Positions 24,527-39,127 of a stretch of 64,000 nt of DNA are shown here, piece after piece. Every line of letters begins with the position of its first letter. Within the stretch, counting starts at the first letter, position 1. Made by a program: the position numbers and the translations under genes. The notes under the pieces are model-generated. The model searched no databases. It saw only the letters and a list, made by a program, of their open reading frames with translations, and had not been told where the DNA came from. The stretch comes from Pelecanus crispus (Eukaryota > Chordata > Aves > Pelecaniformes > Pelecanidae), in NCBI RefSeq assembly GCF_030463565.1, contig NC_134652.1, forward strand, positions 16,407,397 to 16,471,396, in the 5' to 3' direction.

Positions 24527-27500
24527 ACTATATTTAAAGAGGATTTCATGCTTGCTTAGCAAATTTCTTAAGAAACGGCACCTTATACTTAATACACACA
24601 AGTTCATGTTCTGCTTGACCTTTGCTGACCACCAGGCATATCAGTTGAGCCGTCTCCTCAGGAATTCAAACCCACTAGAAGGCAGCCTGGGTGGAAGCTT
24701 TGGACCAGGTCTCTGCATCTCCAACTCGGTCTCACATTTCAGAGAAGCTCTACAAAATCTGGAGTTTGCATGCATTTGACCACACAGTAACACACTCTTA
24801 AGGTGGGATAAAACTATAGGGGTCCATGCTCACCCTGGGTTAACACAGAATAATTTGGTATTGCACTTATCCTGCTGAGAAGCCAAGTGACAGAAGTTGA
24901 AGGGGGTCACATGTCTGCGTTACTCTGCAGAGACTCTGATCTTAATAGTTCTGAGAACCATTCACAAGAGGGATTTTCAGTGAAATGGTGCTATAATTTA
25001 ACCCCAATGCTTCTACCACCTTGGGCTGTATTAATAAAACCCAAAAGCAAGTCTGCAGGTTGAAAAATTTAAAGTTTTGGGGTTTGTTGTAAATCTACAG
25101 TAGCCTGAGCTGGCCTGACTCAGGAAAGACTCAATTCCTTCCATATGCCTTTTTAAGGACTGACTTGTGACTGTGCCTAGAGCTTTTGTCTGGTGCATTT
25201 TTATAAATGGTAATAAGTAGAGCTGTTCACTTGGTTTACTGTTTCTAGATGACAACTGCCAGCTACAATCAACTCGGAACAGGAGAGCAGGGCTGGCAGC
25301 AGCCACATGATGCATCATAGAGGCAAGCAAGGGTTATGCATTAGGAAAGCTGCCATCGTTCTTCCTTCTCATCTCTCTAGAACACATAAAAGGCACTAAT
25401 AAACATGGTATCCAAGGCACACAAAGGCTATGAAGAAAGATGTCCCCAGTGCCCTGTTAAGGCCCAATCCCAAAATGACTACTGAGGCTTTAGGAGACTG
25501 CTGAACTCTCTCAGGCACGGGTCTCCAAAACTGTCAGATATTCAGAAAGAATTCAAAGATCACAAGATCTGCAGAACTGAGAAAAGCAGAAAGGAAATAA
25601 AGTGACCTACTTTATATTCTGCTATCACATGTTGAAAGAGACAGGATCGTAAAATGCCAGAAGAGGCACATGTAAAGAAATCCTCTCATGTGTGTGCTGT
25701 CAGCCACGTGATGGCACACAGCCCCCCATGGAAGAAACAAGGGCAGGGAAAAACCCAGGTCAAATAATGTGCCAGAACAACAATTCAATACCCAGAGAGA
25801 AGGGAACAAACAGTAGGTGTTACACAGAATAAGAGAAGTCTGCGATCTGAAATGCCACTCGCCATTATCCTAGCAGGCATTAAAGCCTCTGCCAGGAAGT
25901 GGCACTTCACATCAGAATGATCTGATCGCCTTTTCCAAGAGCAAGTGGCAGAGAAGAGGTGTGATCTTAAATATTTTGTAGATATTTCTGCAGCATCTGT
26001 CCTTGACTTAGTATCAAGAGGCAGGGCAGAAAAATCTGTGGCCATCTCTGAGCACCTGGGTACAACTATGTGAGATTACTGGATATAGAGTTAACATTCT
26101 GGAGTCTGGATTCACCTTTTAAACCACAACCCTGTTGAGAGCTGGAAAGTAAGGCGCTTTTTTTTTTGTGAGAGTACAGGCAGGTGATTTTTCTTCCCTT
26201 TTTTTAAAGGGGAATGCTATCAAAATAAAATCCTCCCACTTCCCAGATGTGACTTCTGAAATTTTTGCGTATTTTGTTTTTTATACAAAGATCAGGATCA
26301 AACCAACTGGCCATTTTTCTTTAAGCATCTTAACCTGACCTCTTCCAAACTCATCACAGAAAAAGCTCTCCCTGACATACGTAAGCTGAGGTCATGAGTC
26401 ACTGAGTTATGATCTCATGTGCAAAAAGCATGGGAGCTTCAGTTCAGGTCTCCCAGCAGAACAGTTGCCTCCATCTTCAAACTGCTTCACTTTCTGGGTG
26501 CGGATGAGGGACCAGGCTATGTCTCAAGCTAACGATGTAGCTGAGACAAGACCACAAGTTTCTACTTCAACTAAACAACTGACTTCCTGATGAGCAATTA
26601 GGACAGGAGTGGTCGGTGGCCCCAGTACAGCAACCAACTTCTTTATGCCGAGATATTTACTACAACATTAACTGCCCAGCCCTAGCATCACTAAGTCCTA
26701 GTTCTGAAACATCAACATATTGATGCACTTTAGGACTCCGGCAGTCCTGGAATATTATCCCTCTGGGCACTACTGAGGGTGGAAAGCTCAGCAAGAACTG
26801 GATGATGTGGGAAACTGTCATCAGCTGAAGAAATTAAGTTCAGATCACATTAATATTCTCCCCTGCAAAAAGTGTGTCATGCTCAGGTGTCTGCGAAGAA
26901 GGCTGAGATGAGGCATTATAGTAGCTTTCTTTTTATTCTTCTGACAAGGGGAGTTTAGCCCAGCAACAGGCCTAAGTTTCCTTTCTATGCCTACAAAGTG
27001 ACTTGTAGGTGGTACTGTAATTAAATAGGTCCATCACTTAAAATAGAAAAGCACATCTTTATAGCTGAGGTGAGTCTGTAGTGAGATGCTTCCATCAAGT
27101 CATTGGTTTTCAGGAGCATTAACAACAGGGTAGAAAATTCCCAGCAAAGCAGCCTGGATGCAAAAAACAAAACAGACAGTCAGGAAGTCTAAGTTCCAGC
27201 ATGACTACCTTGGCTCCCTCACAAATCCACATTTCTGTTTTCGTCAGATGGAAGATTGCTCCTGTCCTAGTGTTTCAAGATGTTCAACAAAACCAGTACT
27301 TCTTGCAAACAAAACGCAGCCTTAAAAAGTCTATACTGTAGCTCACAGCTACCTTTTTTAAGAATGAAAGGGACAAAAAAAACCCTGCAGATACTGTCAC
27401 GTGAAGCTCCATCTAGATCCATATTCTGTGTTATATCCTGTTACATAAAATCACTGATAAACCTTAGGGTGACAGTAACAGCTAACATTTCATGCAAGTT

Positions 27501-29582
27501 GGACAGATGCCTGACTCCAGCAAACCACCAATATGACACAGCTGAGCAAAGGTTAGTATCTAGGTTTGGGGAGGAATATATGTATTTCTAGTGCAGAAGA
27601 GGACTGGAAAGGGAGACTCTGTCATTAGCCAGCTGAGCACACTCTTCCTCTAAACACTTGGAAGAAGAACTGCTGGCAGAATGAGAGACTTCTCAGGGTA
27701 GGTTCTGTGTGACCTCTATATTCGCATATGGATTGATACATCCTGGGTTTGGAACATTAATTTTCACAAAGCTAGGAGAACGCTGCAAAGGACAATGCAA
27801 CGCCTAAGTGAAAAGACTGGTGTCTTGCAGGAAGAGCAATGGTTTGATTCCCAGATGTTGCTGAAGAAATATTACCAGAGGCGAGTTGATAGTTGTCACC
27901 CGGAGAAACAAATTCTCACACCATGATACTATTATTTCCAGCTTTCCACTGTGTTAAACACACTCATGGGGCTTCAGGGCAGCTCAGTTTGGTCTGCAAA
28001 AGATAGTACAGACCTTCCCAAAGCCAAAGCACCCCAAGAACAGTTAGCTAGCCATGTCATGCCAGCTCTCCGATGCTAAATCTCATTGCCAGAAAGATGC
28101 AGTGTCCTTCTCTGTCATCACATTTCACTGCAAGCAGCTGTCATTGCCTCAGAGATGCAATCAGTCCATTAGAGGGATAGGAGCTTGCTCATGCCATCGC
28201 AAGTGGGAGAAGCACTCACAAGAACTTCTCCACCTCTACAGCTTCTACACAGGACCCCAAACCAGCATTTTCTGAGAAGTTAGGAAGTCTTTAAGAGTGA
28301 GATTTCAATAGTGATGCAACTGTGACATATCAGTCAACACCGATGTAAGTGACAGTTCCTGGGTCACAGCAGCTTATTTCAGAAATCCTAGGTACTTTCA
28401 GACAATGGTCCAGGCTGATTCATCAGCTTCTTGTCTGGGAGGTTGGAATATACTTTCCCTGTTAGCAATTCTTGCTGTCAAGCAGTTATTGATGGAGAAC
28501 GTAAGTCCATGGTTTGGAAAAACTGAAAGAGGAACTCCTACGAACAGGTGCTCAGGTGAAAGCAAACATGGGGCTATGAATTAATATCCTTCCACAGGCC
28601 TACACTCATGCCAGCTATGAGGCAGATGCTGCTACTGAAACAGCATGTGCTGCTAGCAATACTTAGCTCCCCAGGAGCTTACCTGTGCCTTAACCGAGCC
28701 ATGGGGGAATCCAAGCACCCTCTGACTACGGCAGTGGAATTGATTTATAGCCCCTGGCACTTGGCCGATGCAGAACCACCTTCCCCAGTTCCATCTCTCT
28801 GGACATCCATCCCCCCTGCTTGCTGTCTTTGAATAACACATCTTAGCTCCCTGAGCAACCCTGCTGCCTGCCTCAGATCTCCCATGAAGATAGGAAGAGT
28901 GACACTCATCGGAGATGCCACCTTCTTCTCTATTAAAAGGTTTGCCTTTGAGCTCCCTACTGCAGACAAGAAATTTGAACTTACTGTCTTAACGTCCAAA
29001 TGCAAAGTGTTAGACAGCCAAAAAAACAAATCTTCCAGCTGAGTGGAGCTTTGTTCAGGTGCGGCACCTTTTGGCTCAGCAGCATCTACTCTCCTGCTCT
29101 GGGAGGCGTGGAGACTGCAAAGCTCAATTTGCTTCCCACTTTGAAATCAGAGCGATGACCCAATTTGTCACTTTTGGGAAACAGCTGCAGCTCCAGCTAG
29201 AGGATCCAGAGGAGGAGGGCAGAAAAACATCATCTGTTACAGCAGGATACTACCAGAGAAAGAAGAGTAGCAGTGTCTGAAGGCAGGAGTTTTATCCTAA
29301 AGAAGCCCCAGAACGAGCATGGCTGGCAGTCACCACAGAGCCTGTCCCCTTTTGTGAGAGGAGAATTTGACTCCAGGAACAGTTACTCACAGCCACATCA
29401 CCATCTGCAACGGGCACAGCAGGCTATAGCCTGTCTGCTTTTAGGACTCCCAAGCAGAGAGATGACTGAGTGTAAGGAAGCTTAGGGTGGAGCTCAGGAC
29501 TAGAGCAACAAAGTATAGTCATATAAAACCAGCTTTACAGAGAAGGATGAAAGAAGTTTGCACAGTATCTATATGCATTATG

Positions 29583-29780
29583 CACCTGGCAACAGCCAGC
29601 ATCCATTGTTCCTGTTTCACAAGGGATTAAAAAACCTTCTCAATCTGAAGTTTTACAAAATGCAAATTGAATTGCGCATTTGTACAAGCCAGCCGTTGAC
29701 AGCTCCTCCTTTAATGGTAGATGTGCAAAGTTGTAATTTAATCTTTATAAATGCAGACTGTTTTGATCATTCTGTTGCAA
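29583..29780. promoter_or_regulatory. Possible conserved regulatory element (SOX/POU/MEIS-like motifs)
   Basis: A compact stretch contains CACCTG (from 29584), SOX-like CCATTGTT (29603-29610), the POU octamer ATGCAAAT (29660-29667), MEIS-like TGACAG (29697-29702) and AT-rich homeodomain-like cores near 29733-29742. The texture resembles vertebrate conserved enhancers. Conservation was not tested and motifs this short also occur by chance. Confidence 0.25.
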
Positions 29781-32700
29781 TCCTCTGTGGAGCTTTCCCG
29801 GCCCTACACCGGCACTTAGCAGTGATGGCAATCCGTAACATTGCTTTGCCTTCCCCAGCAGATCACACAGCACTTCAAATGCTGCCTGACTCCCCACAGG
29901 CTCCGCACCAGCTGCCCTCTCACTTGGGAGGACACAGGGCTCAAGGTTTGCCCTAGGCAGCACAGCGACAGCTAGGAAGGAGTTCAGACCCCAGCCTGCA
30001 GCCACTTCCTCTAGCTCCCACAGCCCCCTTTCCAGGTTTAGTTAAGTACCACATATAAAACAAATCTAGCAGTTATCTGGGATGTGTTTTGTGAAACACA
30101 GTCACTGGGGGCGAGGACAAGCACTGGAATTGAGCAACATCAGCTTGTCTCCACAGTATGGAATGGGAGCTTATTACAAAGTCAAACCTCTGGCTCTTGC
30201 TCAGCACATTCCAAGTTGTGAATCAGGCAAGGCTCATCACTCACATCCCCAGGTGTTGCCTCTGTAGCCCCAGCACAGAAACTTATCTAGCTCCAGAAGA
30301 CTTTAACCTGTTGCAGCCAGCACAAAGTAGCAGGTCCAGCAGGCAGCTCTTCCAAAACAGTCCCCAGCATTCAGTGGTCACCTACCCTACAGCAGTTTTC
30401 AGGCCCTTATCAGTCCCTGTGGTACAAGTGACAGCCAGGCAAGGATATGAAAACAGCAGTGAGAATTGAAGGCAAGCCTTGCTTTGAAGTTTAATGGACT
30501 TATTATGTTACCAGTTTGTACTTTGAGGCAGTCCCTAATCTGCCCAAGAGGACAGCTCACAGAAGTGGTAGGAAGCGAGACATGCCTTAGCATTTGCAAT
30601 GCACAGAGGGTGGCGGAAGGAGTCCTCTGCTCCAGGAGCAGCCACGGTGATCCAGGGTCAGGCTGCCTCCGAGAGGCACAGAGCAGCTACCTGCCACTAG
30701 CGGTAACGAGCAGGACACCGAGGCATCTTTGTGTTGAGCCTGAAAGAAGGGAATTGAAGGGTTTTTCCCATTTCTTAGTGAGATTTATGGGATTTCTGGG
30801 ACTGAATTAGGCATAGGGTTACATCTCTCCAGCAGTAGGTGTCTTCAAAAACAAAGTCCTTCTTTTGTCCCTCTAACAGCCTACCACATGTTGTCCCCCC
30901 CTCCAGTGACGCACAGTTTATTGCATTCTGCATGTTAATAGAAGACACTACACAGCACAAAGTCACGGCTCCAAAGCTCACCTCCAGCTTCAAATCTCCT
31001 TGCAGCAAAGCTGATCAGTCCTTGAAGCCTCTTCAGACTCATTCAGTCTGGCACACTGCATAAAGCAGTCTGAGGCATTAGTAAATTGCAGGGATATTTC
31101 TCAGGTAAACAAAAACAACAGAAAAAAAAAAAAAGAGAGAACCCCCACATAAGCTAGGCAAACCGGCAATTTGCCAACTCCAGAAGACTTTTTATATAGA
31201 CCCTTTTAAACCTGGGATTCCAATTTCACCTGGTGCAGCTCAGCTCTTTCTATTTAAACAATAAAATCTGTTTCAAGCCATTAATCATGAGTAGGTGTCT
31301 GTAATGAGACCATGAAACCCAACATCCCTGCCTCATTTGCAAAGATGTGATGACTTCAAATTAGGGCTTTGCCTTGGTGACCCCTTAGCTGGAGTTTCAC
31401 ATTCCTACTACTGTGTGCAATACAGCACTAGCAAGCTTGACACTTTCTACACCAAAGCTCACCACATTTCAGAAGTGAAGTACCATTATGCCAAAACCAT
31501 TTTAAAGTATTTCTGGAGCCCTCACAACATGTTATATTAATGTAGGAGATTAGGGGGATTTGTTGTAGTAGTACCTAGCATTGATGGTAGCCGACATTTT
31601 AATAATATCAAACACACACATGCCAACAGGTTTTTAACTCTTTAACACCACTGCCAGCAGTACTAAAAAAGAACAAAGCATTCTGTATCTGCCAGTGGTT
31701 TTGCTGCTAGTTATGGAAGCCAGAACAAGTTGAATAAACCATGACATCAGTGGCTCAAGAGTTAGAATACTTCAGGGCATCTAAAACCAACCACATCCTT
31801 TTGCGACTTTCTGTGCAAGTCACTGGTGGAGCCTCCCTGAGCTGCACTTTGGGATAGTCCCTTGAAGCTCCATGAGGTAACAAAAGGCCATGTGGATTAG
31901 GGGGGCCAGGGGGAAGCATTCAACATTTGGAGTATGACCTCAAGGAAAGGGAGATGGCATTGTGAGATTGCCAACCAAACTGGACTGCACTTGTCTGAGT
32001 TATAAAGGTATTACAGTGTGGAACCACCCAAGTATTACACTAACTTGTCACAATTTCAAAAGCAATAACAGTTTTCCTGTTTTTCCATCACAATCTGTTC
32101 TGGCTCCCAGCACTTTCCATCTGCAGTTACCAGACTAATACACACAGTACAGGTGTTCACAACAGTCTTTCACACTGAACTTTACACCACCTCCAAAACG
32201 GAGGTACCTAGTGTCCCTGCTGTGGCTGGGAAGAGAGAGGGGCTTCTATTAGAAAAAGCACATAGATGTGTCTGACTAGCAAGCATGTGTCTGCCATCTC
32301 AATTTTAAGACCCTTAGAGCGGAAATCATAGTGAGGAACATGTGCCAAAGAGAAAATGAGACCTTAGTGAGCAATTTCGCTAGCTAGGTCTCCAGCAAAT
32401 TGGCCCAAGACTTGCTTGGCATGCAAGGCACCACAAGATATGCCTGCTCTGAAGAGATTTCACCAAAAGAAATACTGGGTTCCTCTCACTTTAGCCTCTC
32501 TAGAATAATTGTGCTACATCACCATCAGGCAGAGAGCTGCCTTCTTACACACAGCTCTTCTTTCACATCCAGAAAACGCAGATGTAAGACCCCATCCAGA
32601 TCACTCATGTCCTGTGTTGTAAGTCTTTACGTTTGTCTGCATTGGCCCTTCTGGAGCAACTCTTGTGTTGCTGTTTTCTCACTGCCTTGACCCTGTTTTC

Positions 32701-35700
32701 TGCAACTGCTTCTGCTGGAAAACAAGTTGGGAGCTTCTCAGATCAGATATAGCACAGAGAAAGTCTACTGCCTCCAATGTATTAAGTACAAGGCAGTCCA
32801 GTCATCTGGAGAGTATAGATAAGCCTATGAATTCACTTCACAGAAGGCTATTTTGCCCTTTGACTTGAGAAGGGACCCGAACACCTTTGAAGACATGGGA
32901 ATAATCACTTGCATAGAAGAGCTAAAACTACATTGGCAGTTAATGGCCAACCCTATCTTTTTGACTGTGCAAGCATCTTTCAATTCCTTGAAGGACATGC
33001 AGGCAGGAGCCAAACGTGTTGAGAGGGAGAATACCGCAAAAACACAAATTAACACTGAAGTCAGGTTTAACAAATTGGCAAGTGAAGGAAGATGCCGATA
33101 ACTGGCTAAGACATTTCCTGTTTCACAGTGAGGAACTACAGCAAGGTCAAAATAGCTAACGACTAGGAACGATTATGAGTTTGCTTTGGCAAGTAGACTC
33201 TTCGCAGAATAGCACTGGCAAGGATCACACGGTGTTGATAGACTGAGGTGGCTCATCGTCAAATCCCTGGCATTTGCTCACCCCAGGGAATCTCCCACTC
33301 TTTGCTCAAGAGAGTACAGAAAGAAAAAGGTCTCTTCCCAGTATTTCTGATCTGAACACTGGATAAACCCCACAACAGTCAGCAAAGCTGTACCATGAAG
33401 TCTATATTCATACCTGCCTAGAGCACAGATCTGTATATTCAAACTATGCTTCCTGGCGACCTTTAGGGCTGAAGATGTACAGTGGTATTAACAATCTAGC
33501 CTTAAAACAATCCCATGTCCATCACTTCCAAGGGCCTGAAAATCCCCTCAGCATGTAATAACGTTAACATTAGTGCTTATAAATAAAAAAGGAGAAAGCA
33601 CTGAAATGACAGACTGAGAATGGTAATAAACAGACAATAGTGATTAACAAGGTAATAAAGCCTTCAATAGGATTAGGAAAATAAAAAGAGCAAAATCTCT
33701 TTCAGCTGATTACTTAGCTACTTTTAAGGATATTACAAATACAAAAAATTTAAAAAATAATTAAAAAAAAAAAATCTAACACATGAATAGGGTGCCAGAA
33801 CAGTCAGGGAGCAGCACAGCAAGTTTGACACAGGCTCAAGTAAGAGTCTGCAAGCTGAGCAGGTTCAAGTGAATTGGAAGCAACTCAGAGCAGATGGAAG
33901 TTCCCCTTCAGATAGAGCTATGTCAAAGCCGTGCCTGCCTGATTAATAGGAGATTCTGAGATACCACAAAGGAGTATGAGCAGCTGTATGAGAATGAAGC
34001 TAGGAAAGCTTTATTAAAAGAAACATTTGATCCTCAAAACTATAAAAGTAAATGTTCCCAGTAAAGAAATACCAGTCTCCTGAAACTATTGAAATAACTC
34101 GAAGGACAGAATGACCAGTCCCAAATGTAGTATCTGTGTGTGGATATGCAAGTTAAATGTCAGCATTAAATATTTCAATGTGGTACACTTCAAAAAACAG
34201 GGCTAGAAAGGAAGGTGGATTTTGTGTAGAAAATATTTATGGAGAGAAGAAAGAAGGGGAATCAAGTGAACACACATGTAAAAACAAAAGGTACAGCTGG
34301 AAGGAAAAAAAAAAGAGACTGCAGCAGCCAAAAGGCAAGCCTGACCCCCCACCCCATGCTGAACAGCTAACACAGAATGAAAACAACAAAATCTGTTAGC
34401 CACAAAAGCCAGACCCTGGCCTTGATCTCGGCCATCTACCATTACCTCTCATGTACTTACCATGTGGGATGGCTACTGATGGAGGGGAAACCACAGTCCA
34501 ACAGAGACCTGGGCTCACTGGCTAATTGAAAGTGGAGGCAAGAAGTCTCCATCCCTCTCCTCCTCGTGCAGTAAATCGCAGAGCACCGACTAAACACCCT
34601 CACTGAGGCCACACAGTCCCTCAGCACAGTGACATTGCCGTTATTTCTCTGCAGTTCACTAAGGCCTATTATTGCTTTGCTTTGTTTGATGTTCTCCCTA
34701 TGTTGAGAGAAAGCATGAAGGGAGAAAAGAAAAAAGAGAAATCTAACTGTCTTTCAGCTTCCTAATCATCTTCCTCAAAATGCTCCATGCATCAGCACTG
34801 ATTTCATTATCTGCCTGCTGCTAGAGATTTTATTTAAAGAATAACACACAAGGAAGAAAGAATTTAACCTGACCTCCCTGAACTGATGGGGGATGAATAC
34901 TACACAGAGCTGACAGTGAAAAGCTCGTTTCCTTTCTCAGACTAACCTAAACACTATGCAAAATTCCCCTCTATCCAAGCCCCCAGTTTTAAATTGGGCT
35001 ATCAAATGCTTTTCTTTTTTAGGGGCCTGGGTTGATGCAATCAGTGTATCATCAATGAATGAGGACTGGTAACATGAACCATCACAAAGCATAGCTGTGG
35101 GTACAGTGACTCTCAGAGGCAGAACAATACAGAAGAATTGAGTAAATTAAAACCAGCGTTCTTCTAGCCAGCTATATCAAGATGAGAATAAAAAGTAGGG
35201 TCCACATTTTTTTCCCCACTGCATCAGTACAGCATTCAACCCGAGACTTTGGGGTGTTACGTATTACAGATCAAGTAGGATAATAAATGAAAAAGGTTAG
35301 TGGGAAGCATGGAAGGATATCATAGAGTAATGAGTACAAGTATCATGGACAGAAAGAGAAATGAATTGCAGAGCAAGATACAGTCAGGACCTTTTAACAG
35401 GCACAAGCATGGGATCCCATCCAGTGGAAGGAGCAATCTAAGGTGACTGAAATGAGGTCTGTCCCAGACTGCATACAGAATTTCTTCTCTGGAAGGTCCA
35501 GAGGTGCTGATGCAGCTGTATTGGGGATGATCCCCCCAGCTCGCACGGCAGCTTTGTATTTTGTCCACCACAGGCTCCTGCAAAGTCATTTACCTCTCCA
35601 AGAGTGATTAACATATAATCACAATATTTTATTCTGGGAAATAGGCCATCTCTCCCCTTCCTGAGACCACACACAGTAGCCTATTTTCAAAAAGCCACAT

Positions 35701-36249
35701 TTACACATTTATGCAATAAGCAGGACACAAAGAGAGCAAACCCGGCCAAATTAACGAAGGGAAACCTAACCTTATCACCCTCTTTAATAAAAACCTTCTC
35801 TTTTCAAAATGTGAAACTACTGAATTCAATTACCCTAGAAAATTTCTACCAACTGTTGCCCGAGTTCTAATTCCCGGATATCACAGAAAAGCAAGCTATG
35901 CCCAACAGTTCTCCGGTAACTAAATTTGCTGCCAGAAACTTCCTGCCCCATTCTAAATGCCAGCATCCTCACAGTCTCCGACCACGCTGGCTGACAGTGC
36001 TGCATATCTTCCTCATTCGTACCCATCCTTCTGGATTTGCTGGACCAAGAGGTCTGCATGCGATGGTAAATTGGCTAAAGCAAGCCTTGTTTCTCTTCCT
36101 CTTGTCCACATCTGAACAAGGAACATTAGAATCCCACCTTCACCCCTCATATTGCTGCAACATCATGAGTCCCAGTGAGCACAAGGTACTCCTAAACACA
36201 TACATTCCAGAGGTCAACATGAAAAAAGGTCATTGCACGCCTGGCTTAC

Positions 36250-36328
36250 CTGATCCTCGGAGAGCTGTGATATGTGATTCACCGCAGCGTAAGACTCTAT
36301 CTTCGGGTTGAAGTGATTGATGATGGCT
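36250..36328 (-). CDS. ARMH3: ARMH3 third-from-last coding exon
   Basis: This minus-strand exon of 79 nt encodes [20 protein letters not shown] followed by QLSEDQ. Its first base completes a split codon, read as Arg from the family sequence, so the upstream intron is phase 2. The acceptor is strong, with a pyrimidine-rich tract ending in TTTGTTTCAG. The donor is CAG|GTAAGC. In ARMH3 this segment comes directly before the peptide encoded at 10573-10689, which confirms exon order and strand. The length is not a multiple of three, so skipping it would shift the frame. The next upstream exon, expected to end in a segment like THALVNI, was not found in the rest of the window. Confidence 0.94.
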
Positions 36329-37089
36329 CTGAAACAAAGGAGGGAAATTTTCAGAGGTCTCAGGAACAGCTTAGGGATGCAGCAGAAATTCCCCGCCAGC
36401 CTGAGTCAGTACACATGGAGCCACAGTCCTGCAAGAAGTAGTTCCTCCCTCACCACACTGTATCGCTTGCTCTGCTGAAGGCACGCTCCCTGCTGAGAGG
36501 CCAATGCAGATTCAGTCACAGGCTCATCGGAAATTGCGAGCACAGGCACTGCCCTACGCATGGGTGCATTTGTCCCAGCAGATACGGGGCTGTGCTCACC
36601 ACTCTGGCAGAGGGAATTGCTGCCTTGCTGCGAGAAGGCTGCAAGTTGCTCAGTGTTCTAGCAGAGACACAGCACTCATGGCCATCACTGACCCATCCTT
36701 GCTCAAGAACTGTATCTCCTCATCCCTTCCAAAATCAGTATTGCCTGACATTTTGCTCTATAGAACTTTGTTGCCTGATGCGTTGAAGCTGATGGTTTAA
36801 TCCTTTAGAACTCCACTATGTTGAAAATGTTGTAGTTGGCTCTTACTTGTAGTCATCCACCACTGCAGCCACTACTTTGACTTCTTCCTGTAATGACTTT
36901 AGTCCTCAGCTCCAATTTAGATTGTTAGAGATAGCTTATGCCAGTGTCCCAAACATGGCAGCAGAAACACTGATCACTCCTACTTCTCTGCCTCATTTCT
37001 TTCACTGCCTGCACCAACGTACTCCCCTTCCCTTCTAGATGGATCTAAAGGCAGGTGTGAGAAATCTAAAATTGAAAGTAAAATAATAA

Positions 37090-37107
37090 GGGGGGGGGGG
37101 GGGGGGG
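37090..37107. repeat. G homopolymer (18)
   Basis: Eighteen consecutive G residues sit in otherwise AT-rich intron sequence, preceded by AAATAATAA. The run could form a G-quadruplex on the plus strand, and its exact length may be a sequencing estimate. Confidence 0.9.
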
Positions 37108-39127
37108 AGAGATATCAAGCTGCAGCTGGAATATTTCCTCAGCCTCTCCTCTGCTTGTCAGGTGCAGCTCAGAAGACAAATGGCAAGACAGTAAACTCTC
37201 CCCAGGCCAGGGTTTGCAACTGGTCTAGGTGGGATATTACTCATGAGACCCACTGCTGAGGTAAACGCCTATGATGGGAACAGCTCATGTCAAGTGCTCG
37301 GCACAGATGTGCTCTGATGGTGCCTGGAGAACTCTTGCTTGGCCAAATTACACCACAGCAGCAGTCAGGGCTTTCACTCTCATATTCGTCAGCGTGAAAA
37401 TTCACTCCAGCTCCCTCTGCTGCACTCTAATGGGTTCCCTCCTCCCCACACCTCCCCCTGCAGAAGGGTTTTCACTTACTTTCTCCAGACCTCATCACAG
37501 CTAAGAGCTGGTGCCCGAGTCCAGGAATAAGTGATATTCAGTAGTGCCAATCAGAGCTGGTGGAAAGAAAACCTACCTGGAAGCATCCTTACTTTAAATA
37601 CACAGATAGAAAAACAGTGTGGAGGGGGTGGGGAGCGGGAGAAGAGTAAAAAGAAAACAAACCCCCAAACTATCTGCAGATTCTCTGCAACATTCCCAGG
37701 CACACACCTCATCAACACACCAGACGCAGTTCATGCGCAGGGCAGTCACCCCAGCGGCTGCTCCTACAGCATCAGTACATACTTAGCACAGGGGGGCTTC
37801 TGCAGTCTCACCAGCCTTGACAGTCATATCAGTGAAGCGAGTTCAGCAGCGCCCCTGCCAGGCTTCCCGTACCCCTCCTCCCCCCAGAGGAGGGCAAGCA
37901 GGCAGGTAGGGACGTGCCCAGACTCTTCCCATTTCAATCCGACCAGAGAAGCAGCTCCTGTGAGTCACAATCACACTCTCCATTACCCAGCCTCTTGAAC
38001 ACTGTGGCTTTCAAGTTGCATGTTTCATGCCTTGCTGGAGTCATATTTACACTCCTACAGGACATACTACAAGCTATTGAAAGAAAAGGGAACACAGACT
38101 TACAACAACTTAACTTCTGGCTTGACAGAAGGTTTGGCAGCTCAGAAGGGTTCAGTGCACTCACATGGTTCCAACATTTACCAGGGAACAGATTTAGCAT
38201 TCACTTGTATCCACTGCTGTGAAGCACTTCAACATGGGCCGCCTGCTCACAAGTCCCTGCTCGGATCTGAGCTAGTGGAGCGGCAGCTGCAATCACAGCT
38301 GGGATTCACCCAGGGAAAGCAAAACCAGCAACCAGCTGCCACTGCAGTAAGAATCAACAGACATTAAGGAAGAGAAATAATTCAAGTCTCCTTCCTCATT
38401 TCCCTAAAGGCAAATGGACAACTCCTCAGCAACTAGGGAAAGAAGTTCAGCTGTTTAATTTGTTTTAAGAGAGCTCTTTCTCTATGAAGAATTCCTTCCC
38501 AACCTGTTTTTCTGCAGAGCTATTTTCCTGAACCTGCAAGCAGCCTGGGGCAGAGGAGCATGAAGAGCTTAGATTCAATCCTGGCTCTGTGTAGCCAGGT
38601 TCTTACTGCCCAGCATATGCTACCAAGGCCAGGCTCTGCACATGGTACAGCTCCTCGCACGTCTGCAATGAGAAATTCCATTGCTACCCAGCCCAAGCTG
38701 CTGTGCAATAGCAGCGCCTTTTTGCATCAACTACTCTGATATGTCTCCGCTATTCTTCCATCTCTCAAATCCATCTTGTCCCTGGTGCATACTTTTAGGC
38801 AACTGGCCTCCTGGGCTACTGAGTAACAGCTGGAATTTCACTTTGCAAAGCTGCCACTCCACAGGCATTTGTTCCTTGAGACAACAGGAGACCGGAGCTT
38901 TTAAGCACAGTCTCCCCCTTATGGACAATAGAACAGCGGCTTTGCCATGTTAGTTCACACACCAGCATGTAACAGCTGAGCCTTGGCAATGTTTTATTTT
39001 TACACTGTGATTGCCTTGATTATGGGGATATCAGCCAGGACCTTTGGGGAGGTGGAAAGGGAGTGGTTAAAGCACTGGGAAAAGATTTGTGATGTGCTGT
39101 GCTCTACTGAGATCTTCATATCGATAA

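Larger units (their letters stand above)
10690..36249 (-). other. ARMH3: ARMH3 intron of 25.6 kb
   Basis: The intron runs from donor GTAAGC (complement of 36244-36249) to the acceptor at 10690-10691, and is phase 0. It holds a diverged CR1 fragment (about 21160-21430), a GCCAT tandem repeat (14604-14626), T runs (16215-16233, 20675-20692, 24511-24526) and a possible regulatory cluster at about 29583-29780. Both strands were read for coding exons and none was recognised. The minus-strand frame of 171 codons at 18762-19277 has no domain signature. Confidence 0.85.
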
